Below are positions 59,257 to 64,000 of a stretch of 64,000 nucleotides of DNA, one piece after another (positions within the stretch are counted from its first letter, which is position 1; each line of letters opens with the position of its first letter). Origin of the DNA: Bacillus massiliigorillae (GTDB lineage: Bacteria; Bacillota; Bacilli; Bacillales; DSM-1321); assembly GCF_000380245.2 (NCBI RefSeq), contig NZ_HG428741.1, positions 2,799,677 to 2,863,676 of the forward strand, written 5' to 3'. The position numbers and the translations under genes were made by a program. Under the pieces are notes generated by a model. It had not been told where the DNA came from. It saw only the letters and a list, made by a program, of their open reading frames with translations, and searched no databases.

Positions 59257-61239
59257 TTATTTTGTTAAATCATACTTATATTTTGTTAATCCATCTTTCT
59301 GCTTTTCTACTACAGAAATCGGAGAACCTTCTGTTAAAACAGTTTCACCTTTTGAATTAGAAGAGAAGACAACATTAGCTTTTGAGCCTTCAATTGTTTT
59401 AAGCTTCCAATTGTTGCTTTTCTCTACGATAGTATTTTTATTATCTTTTAAGTATTGAGCAACAACTTCTCTGTTTTCATCCGTTGAGATGTAAACAGTT
59501 GTTTTACCTTCGTTAGTTCCTGGGAAGTTACTTCCACCACCAGCGAAATAAGAATTTGTTACAAGTAAAAATTCTTGGTTTTCTTTAAGAGGATCACCAT
59601 TAAATGTAGCATTTGAGATTCTCTCTGTTTTATCATTAATTAGCTTGCCATCCATATCATATCTAGGCTCTTGTGTTACATCAAATTCGTAATTCAACCC
59701 TTCAATAACATTGAAATTAAATGTTGCAAAATTATCATTAATTAATTCTTGTTCTTTATCGCTCTTAGGATCAATTGTGTTATAAATTGTTGCTGTTCTT
59801 TCAAGCATTTCTTTTAAATCTTTACCTGTAACTTTCATAACTGTTAAGTTATTCGAGTATTTGTATAGATTTGTAACGTCTTTAGTTGTGATTTCCCCTT
59901 TTGGAATATCTACGTAGTTATCCGCTTCACGACCAGCTTTAAATGGAGCATTAATACTTACTAATGGTAGGTCTTTATATGGCTCTAATTCTGCCATTGT
60001 ACCTTCCTCAATTCCTTTTTTCACAAAATTCAATTGAGCTTGCTGAACGATATCTAACGACTCGTTATCACCAAGTAATGCGAAGAATGAATTGATGTCT
60101 TTATCAATCGTTCCAATTGGGCTATTTACATACTCAATTGTTTTTTCATGATATTCTTTCACTGATGCTACAACATCTTCATCATTTGCACTTTCTTCTA
60201 CACTACGAAGCTCAGCCTTAGAATCTACAACTGTCCATTTACTATCCTTTTGTTGTAGCTTTAAATCAATTACTCCTAAATGAGAACCGAAGAAATTAGA
60301 CATTGTAGTAGCTACACCATTAATTGTTCCTTTTTTCACATCAACATTTTCAAGGCTGTTAATTTTCTCTTCAGTCGAAGGGAATGCTTGGTGCGTATGT
60401 CCTGCAACTACAGCATCGATACCTTCTGTTTTTGTTAATTCATATGAAGAATTTTCATCATACTCTGAATGCTCTTCATCGCCATAACCTGAGTGGGCAA
60501 CAGCAACAACGATATCTACTTTTTCTTTATTTCTTAGAATTTCAACCATTTCTTTAGCTGATTCAGCAATGTCTTTCACTTCTACTTTACCTTCAAGTTT
60601 TGTGCGATCCCAGTTCAGGATTTGAGGAGGAACAAAGCCAGCAACACCGATTTTTACTACTTGCTCTTCACCGTTACTATCAATCACTTTTTCTTCGATT
60701 ACTTCATAAGGCTTGAACATGTGATTTCCTTCTGTATCATATACATTGGAATTGATTACACTCATGTCCTTTGTACCTTTAATTACGTTGTCTAAGTAAT
60801 CTAAGCCATAGTTAAATTCGTGGTTCCCTAATGAAGCAACATCAACGCCCACTTCTGCAAGTGTATTATAAACAGGATGACCTTCTTTTAATGGATTTTG
60901 CGCATAATAATCACCTAATGCACTTCCTTGAATTGTGTCTCCATTATCAACTAGGATAAAGTTATCGATTTTCTGGTCTTTTCCTTTTGTTGATTCTTTA
61001 CGAGCTTCTTTAATCACTGTTGTTAATTTACTTAATCCAATTTTATTATTTTCTTCCGTTGTGAAATAATCATAATTCATTAGATTAGCATGCAAATCTG
61101 TGATTGTTCCAATTCGCAAATCCACTGTAGGTTCTTTTGATCCTGTCGACTCTCCAGAATCTTTCTGATCAGAACAAGCTACTAAACTACCTGATACTAA
61201 TGTTGCTAATACAGCAAACGGTAAAATTCTCTTCTTCAT
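59257..61239 (-). CDS. 5'-nucleotidase / 2',3'-cyclic phosphodiesterase lipoprotein
   Basis: The 660-residue exported protein has a lipoprotein signal (lipobox VSGSLVAC near residue 22). An N-terminal calcineurin-like phosphoesterase domain carries metal motifs TDLHANL, DNGDTIQGS, LGNHEFNYG, AVAHSGYGDEEH and AGHTHQAFP. A 5'-nucleotidase C-terminal domain follows with PFKAGREADN and SYFAGGGSNFPG. It belongs to the UshA/CpdB/YfkN group and should release phosphate and nucleoside from extracellular nucleotides. The start is the ATG at 61239, four bases after GGAGGAG; a TTG four codons earlier overlaps that site. It is monocistronic. Confidence 0.93.
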   Translation of the reverse strand: MKKRILPFAVLATLVSGSLVACSDQKDSGESTGSKEPTVDLRIGTITDLHANLMNYDYFTTEENNKIGLSKLTTVIKEARKESTKGKDQKIDNFILVDNGDTIQGSALGDYYAQNPLKEGHPVYNTLAEVGVDVASLGNHEFNYGLDYLDNVIKGTKDMSVINSNVYDTEGNHMFKPYEVIEEKVIDSNGEEQVVKIGVAGFVPPQILNWDRTKLEGKVEVKDIAESAKEMVEILRNKEKVDIVVAVAHSGYGDEEHSEYDENSSYELTKTEGIDAVVAGHTHQAFPSTEEKINSLENVDVKKGTINGVATTMSNFFGSHLGVIDLKLQQKDSKWTVVDSKAELRSVEESANDEDVVASVKEYHEKTIEYVNSPIGTIDKDINSFFALLGDNESLDIVQQAQLNFVKKGIEEGTMAELEPYKDLPLVSINAPFKAGREADNYVDIPKGEITTKDVTNLYKYSNNLTVMKVTGKDLKEMLERTATIYNTIDPKSDKEQELINDNFATFNFNVIEGLNYEFDVTQEPRYDMDGKLINDKTERISNATFNGDPLKENQEFLLVTNSYFAGGGSNFPGTNEGKTTVYISTDENREVVAQYLKDNKNTIVEKSNNWKLKTIEGSKANVVFSSNSKGETVLTEGSPISVVEKQKDGLTKYKYDLTK

Positions 61240-61390
61240 GTTCTCCTCCAAAAACTAAGATTATGTACTTCTCTTTATTTAAATAAAGAAAATATATTTT
61301 ATTGAATTATAATTTATAAATATGCAAAATCTTAAATAATAATTTATTAATATAATTCTTAATATGTTTATTATTCTAAATTTTGTTAAC

Positions 61391-61428
61391 GAAAAAGAAG
61401 CTACCTATAATTGGTTGCTTCTCTTAAA
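61391..61428 (-). terminator. Intrinsic terminator after ywiC
   Basis: GAGAAGCAACC and GGTAGCTTCTT pair on the minus strand (one mismatch), then TTTTCG; eight bases beyond the stop. Confidence 0.85.
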
Positions 61429-61435
61429 AGATTAA

Positions 61436-62152
61436 TCATATAGAAAAGACAAGTATGCAAAAAAAGAAAACAGAATTACAGATTTCTATAATACCTATTT
61501 TCATTACTGATAGTTTTCTACCATATAAAATCCATGCTCGCAGCACGCTAGGAAGATACGCGATTACAATCCAAACTGGACCTATGAGAGCTACTATAAA
61601 TAGCATGATAAAATGATATATCCATGAATAGTATTTATACGTAACATTATTTTTTTCTCTTATCATTGTTTTCACATAGAGTGTACACCCTAAAAAATAT
61701 AAAAAAGAATAAATAAATACAGTCCAAGCATCATTATGAAGCTCGTTAGCACCTAAATAATAGCTTGCTAGCCCACCAATACAAAAGGTAAATATGGCAG
61801 CTACATCATTTAGGAATGCTCGTTCATTCTTCTTTTTAGCATAATAAAGATTAATACAAAAGAATGGTATCATCGCTATCCCAAAGTAAATAAGCCTCAT
61901 ACAATAGATTCCTACTGGTACGAGGAAAAGGATTGCAGCTAAGGCATAGATCATCACCCACTTTTTATAATATTCTTTCTTCTTACCCTTTAGGAACATT
62001 ACAAAAGAATATGTAGTTAAATATAGAAAAAACCAGCCCATAAATAGAAAAATGTGCCAAACCGTAGATCCCCCAGCTACCATACTTAAAACAAAAGGAA
62101 TTACTAACATTGCCCATGCACCGTGCTGCTTCGGGATTAATAGTTTCATCAT
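61436..62152 (-). CDS. ywiC: YwiC-like membrane protein
   Basis: The protein of about 238 residues has seven or eight membrane helices and the family opening KLLIPKQHGAWAMLVIPFVL. It continues with NDVAAIFTFCIGGLASYYLG and YLPSVLRAWILYG. In B. subtilis ywiC lies beside narK and fnr in the nitrate respiration region, and here it follows narK, which supports the name. Function is unknown. Three consecutive ATG codons (62155, 62152, 62149) follow AAGGGGTGT; the middle one gives the best spacing. Confidence 0.88.
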   Translation of the reverse strand: MMKLLIPKQHGAWAMLVIPFVLSMVAGGSTVWHIFLFMGWFFLYLTTYSFVMFLKGKKKEYYKKWVMIYALAAILFLVPVGIYCMRLIYFGIAMIPFFCINLYYAKKKNERAFLNDVAAIFTFCIGGLASYYLGANELHNDAWTVFIYSFLYFLGCTLYVKTMIREKNNVTYKYYSWIYHFIMLFIVALIGPVWIVIAYLPSVLRAWILYGRKLSVMKIGIIEICNSVFFFCILVFSI

Positions 62153-62267
62153 CATACACCCCTTGCCAATAACTTTTATCCCCAATATAAGGACATAGTT
62201 ATTTTCTCATTGTTTTTTCATTTCTGTTCAGATTCTAATCCTTTCATAAATATTTAATTATATAATC

Positions 62268-62301
62268 AAGGGGCTCTTAGAAATTAACTAAGTGCCCCTC
62301 A
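62268..62301 (-). terminator. Intrinsic terminator after narK
   Basis: GAGGGGCACTTAG and CTAAGAGCCCCTT pair on the minus strand around TTAATTT, followed by TGATTATAT; 17 bases beyond the narK stop. The U-tract is weak. Confidence 0.7.
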
Positions 62302-62317
62302 ACTAAAGATATGATTT

Positions 62318-63484
62318 TTAAACAAGTGATTCGTTTATTTCCGTACTCGCCTGCTTTGTTAATTTAAGAACTAAAATTAAACTAATAAAAGCTGATACAG
62401 CTAATAATAGGAAGCCCAATGCATAAGATCCCGTTAATGATAGAACTTTTGCTAATAATAATGGCGGGAAGAATCCACCTAATCCACCCATCATTGAAAC
62501 AATGCCATTTACAATTCCAGCTTGTTTCGTAAAGTAAGTTGGAACAAGTTTAAAGATTACACCATTACCAATACCACAAGAAAGAGCAACGATTAAAATA
62601 CCTATAATAAACGTAATAAGATTTGGAGCTATCGCTAAAATAACTGCTCCAATAACAGTGCCAATAAATACACCCATTAATAATTTCAAACAATCAAATT
62701 TATCACCTAACCAGCCACCAAACGTACGACAACATGTTGCTAAAACAATAAAAGTCGCAGTCAGTACACCGGCACTAACCTTTTCAAGGTCAAAGCTTGT
62801 TACGAGGAAATTTGGTAAGAAGACTGTAAACGCTACAAACGCACCAAAAGTGATAAAGTAGAATAATGAAAATAACCACATTTTTTCATTATTATATACA
62901 CCCTTGATTTGTGCCATCATTGATGTTTTTACTTTCGGTTCATGTCGATCACCAAAAATAAAGTTTAAAAGGGCCATAACTAGTAGTAAACCTAAATAAA
63001 ATTTAACGGTTACTGACCAGCCAAATTGAGTAGCAATTACAGGTGCAGCAAATGTAGAAACAGCAGTACCCATATTACCGAAGCCATATATTCCATTAAC
63101 AAAACCATGTTGTTCCTTTGGATAGTATTTAGGTAGTGAAGTTACACCAACTGAAAAAAGAGCTCCACCAATACCAAGAAAAATACCGCCCATAATTAAA
63201 TGAACATAGGTTGTAGCTTCACTAATAAAATACACAGGAAATAATAAAACAATAAAACTAACAAGAAAAATAATTCTTGCTCCAAATAAATTTGCATAAG
63301 CACCAAGAGGAATTCTTAGTACTGATCCAAGAACAACCGGTATAGCTGTAATCATAGCTACTTTTTCCGTAGGAATTGAGATATCTTCCTTGATGAATGG
63401 TAGTAGCGATGAAAGAATTACCCAAACCATAAATCCAACCACTAGGTTAACTGTTTGTAATGGTAATTGTATTTTTTTAATCAT
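62318..63484 (-). CDS. narK: Nitrate/nitrite antiporter
   Basis: The 388-residue MFS transporter has 12 helices and the NarK/NasA signatures AIPVVLGSVLRIPLGAYANL, then FGARIIFLVSF, the conserved arginine in helix 2, and YGFGNMGTAVSTFAAP. A second nitrate signature reads CGIGNGVIFKLVPTYF, then GGLGGFFPPLLLAK. It brings in nitrate or exports nitrite during anaerobic respiration. AGAGGTTGATTTGA gives the start. An 8-base-armed inverted repeat sits 23 bases upstream. The partners narGHJI and fnr are not in the window. Confidence 0.92.
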   Translation of the reverse strand: MIKKIQLPLQTVNLVVGFMVWVILSSLLPFIKEDISIPTEKVAMITAIPVVLGSVLRIPLGAYANLFGARIIFLVSFIVLLFPVYFISEATTYVHLIMGGIFLGIGGALFSVGVTSLPKYYPKEQHGFVNGIYGFGNMGTAVSTFAAPVIATQFGWSVTVKFYLGLLLVMALLNFIFGDRHEPKVKTSMMAQIKGVYNNEKMWLFSLFYFITFGAFVAFTVFLPNFLVTSFDLEKVSAGVLTATFIVLATCCRTFGGWLGDKFDCLKLLMGVFIGTVIGAVILAIAPNLITFIIGILIVALSCGIGNGVIFKLVPTYFTKQAGIVNGIVSMMGGLGGFFPPLLLAKVLSLTGSYALGFLLLAVSAFISLILVLKLTKQASTEINESLV

Positions 63485-63506
63485 TCAAATCAACCTCTAA
63501 CTTAAA

Positions 63507-63530
63507 AATGTAATGAATGACAATTACATT
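63507..63530. promoter_or_regulatory. Inverted repeat upstream of narK
   Basis: AATGTAAT and ATTACATT are perfect 8-base arms separated by 8 bases, 23 bases before the narK ATG. FNR sites are TGTGA-N6-TCACA, so this is not a clean FNR box. It could bind another nitrate or redox regulator or act in the leader RNA. Confidence 0.45.
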
Positions 63531-63610
63531 GATTCCCTACATTTATTGTAAAATAGCTCTTATATAATACCTATTGGGTAAGTCCCTTATATGCAAAAGG
63601 GCATTCCCTA

Positions 63611-63764
63611 TTAAGAAAAGCGCAAGCGCCCGTTTTGCGACGTATAGATTGGAGCACTTCGACTGAGATAAAGGAAACACGAAGAGGCGGTAGCCGATTC
63701 GATGTTGACTTATCGTAGGGAGATGGGCGAAATCTACTAGTCGCTGGGCGCTGGAGCTAGACAC
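63611..63764 (+). repeat. bcr1-like repeat, copy 3
   Basis: A 154 bp copy in the same orientation as the two at 54 kb and nearly identical to copy 1; the only cluster of changes is GAGGCGGTAGCC in place of GAAGCCGATAGGC. It lies directly next to copy B of the second repeat family. Confidence 0.87.
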
Positions 63765-63765
63765 C

Positions 63766-63832
63766 GAAACCGTTCTTGGTTTTCAAAACGACTTGGCTTA
63801 TTTCCGAATGTGACAGGTGTAATGTTGGACAG
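63766..63832 (+). repeat. Second dispersed repeat family, copy B (partial)
   Basis: About 67 bp, CCGTTCTTGGTTTTCAAAAC to GTAATGTTGGACAG. It matches only the right half of copies A and C, so the hairpin arm on the left is lost. Confidence 0.75.
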
Positions 63833-63897
63833 AGAAAAACCGGCACCGGTCCTTTTTGATTGCTGCACTTACTTCATGTTTTACAACAAAGCAAAAA

Positions 63898-64000
63898 GGA
63901 GACATGCGGCAGGCGTAAGACGAGCTGTTCTTGAAAACCCTCCTTTGGTTTTCAAAACAGATTGGCTTACGACCGAGCATGGCAGGTGTAAGGTTAGACA
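63898..64000 (+). repeat. Second dispersed repeat family, copy C
   Basis: At least 103 bp, from GACATGCGGCAGGCGTAAGA to GTAAGGTTAGACA at the window edge. It has the full hairpin core and the same orientation as copy A. Its right end may continue outside the window. Confidence 0.8.

Noticed and set aside
63543..63980. Two minus-strand ORFs of 73 and 60 codons
   Set aside because: They are translations of the bcr1-like element and the second repeat family.
1..64000. tRNA, rRNA or transposase genes
   Set aside because: No cloverleaf-type sequence, rRNA signature or transposase motif was recognised by eye; small tRNA-like elements could still be missed without a search tool.

Overview
This 64 kb window is low-GC Firmicute DNA and fits a chromosomal segment of the Bacillus cereus group (B. 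cereus, B. thuringiensis, B. anthracis and relatives). The evidence is the strong AGGAGG-type ribosome sites, the frequent TTG and GTG starts, the gene families present (Spo0M, MhqR-type quinone response, SLH-anchored NlpC/P60 protein, YwiC-NarK), and three copies of a ~155 bp repeat that matches what I remember of bcr1, an element confined to that group. I see no rRNA, tRNA, CRISPR array, transposase gene or intact prophage. Most genes lie on the minus strand.

Layout, by position. 0-2.4 kb: ribose operon rbsR-rbsK-rbsD-rbsA with a cre-like site. 2.6-7.8 kb: MmcQ/YjbR protein, two tandem aldo/keto reductases, an SRPBCC protein, the NAD(P)H-hydrate repair fusion, and a repetitive glycine-rich protein. 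8-11.7 kb: Spo0M, a PAP2 phosphatase, small proteins including a 4-OT tautomerase, and a frameshifted TraX-like remnant. 11.8-13.7 kb: a six-repeat tryptophan-rich (PLL/DUF346-like) protein, with the orphan C-terminal end of a second copy and two odd small ORFs downstream of it. 13.9-22 kb: M20 amidohydrolase, M48 peptidase fused to ankyrin repeats, secreted M28 aminopeptidase, esterase, DUF2164 protein, and a divergent ROK regulator/maltose acetyltransferase pair. 22-25.6 kb: yhdT-panF and ykaA-pit. 26-32.6 kb: a sulfur/methionine acquisition operon (MetQ-type pseudogene, MetN, MetI, GNAT, intact MetQ-type lipoprotein, flavin monooxygenase, acyl-CoA dehydrogenase-like protein). 33-37.6 kb: S-layer NlpC/P60 protein, then a GABA-type permease under a near-consensus sigma-54 promoter next to a sigma-54 activator. 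38-41.4 kb: YczE-like protein, zinc-ribbon protein, radical SAM protein, and a BenE transporter with an internal deletion. 41.6-46.7 kb: two ECF sigma/DUF4179 anti-sigma pairs. 46.9-49.9 kb: an mhqR-like quinone/aromatic stress cluster with two related operator sites. 50-54 kb: DUF3221-type protein, MATE pump, a small membrane-anchored protein, and a MerR-like coiled-coil protein. 54-59.1 kb: a decayed zone with two bcr1-like repeats, an MFS transporter broken by a stop codon, an ABC-F gene missing most of its first ATPase domain behind a two-hairpin leader, and a doubly broken small gene. 59.2-64 kb: a 5'-nucleotidase lipoprotein, ywiC and narK, ending in more dispersed repeats.

Two features stand out across the window. 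First, about seven genes are broken or partial, and three of the lesions sit in short homopolymers, so either real decay or assembly error must be considered. Second, one terminator hairpin family recurs eight times behind unrelated genes. I did not find a convincing wholly new system. The best leads are the sigma-54 permease unit with its upstream dyad, the two neighbouring ECF/DUF4179 modules, the ABC-F attenuator leader, and the PLL-like repeat protein with its remnant partner.
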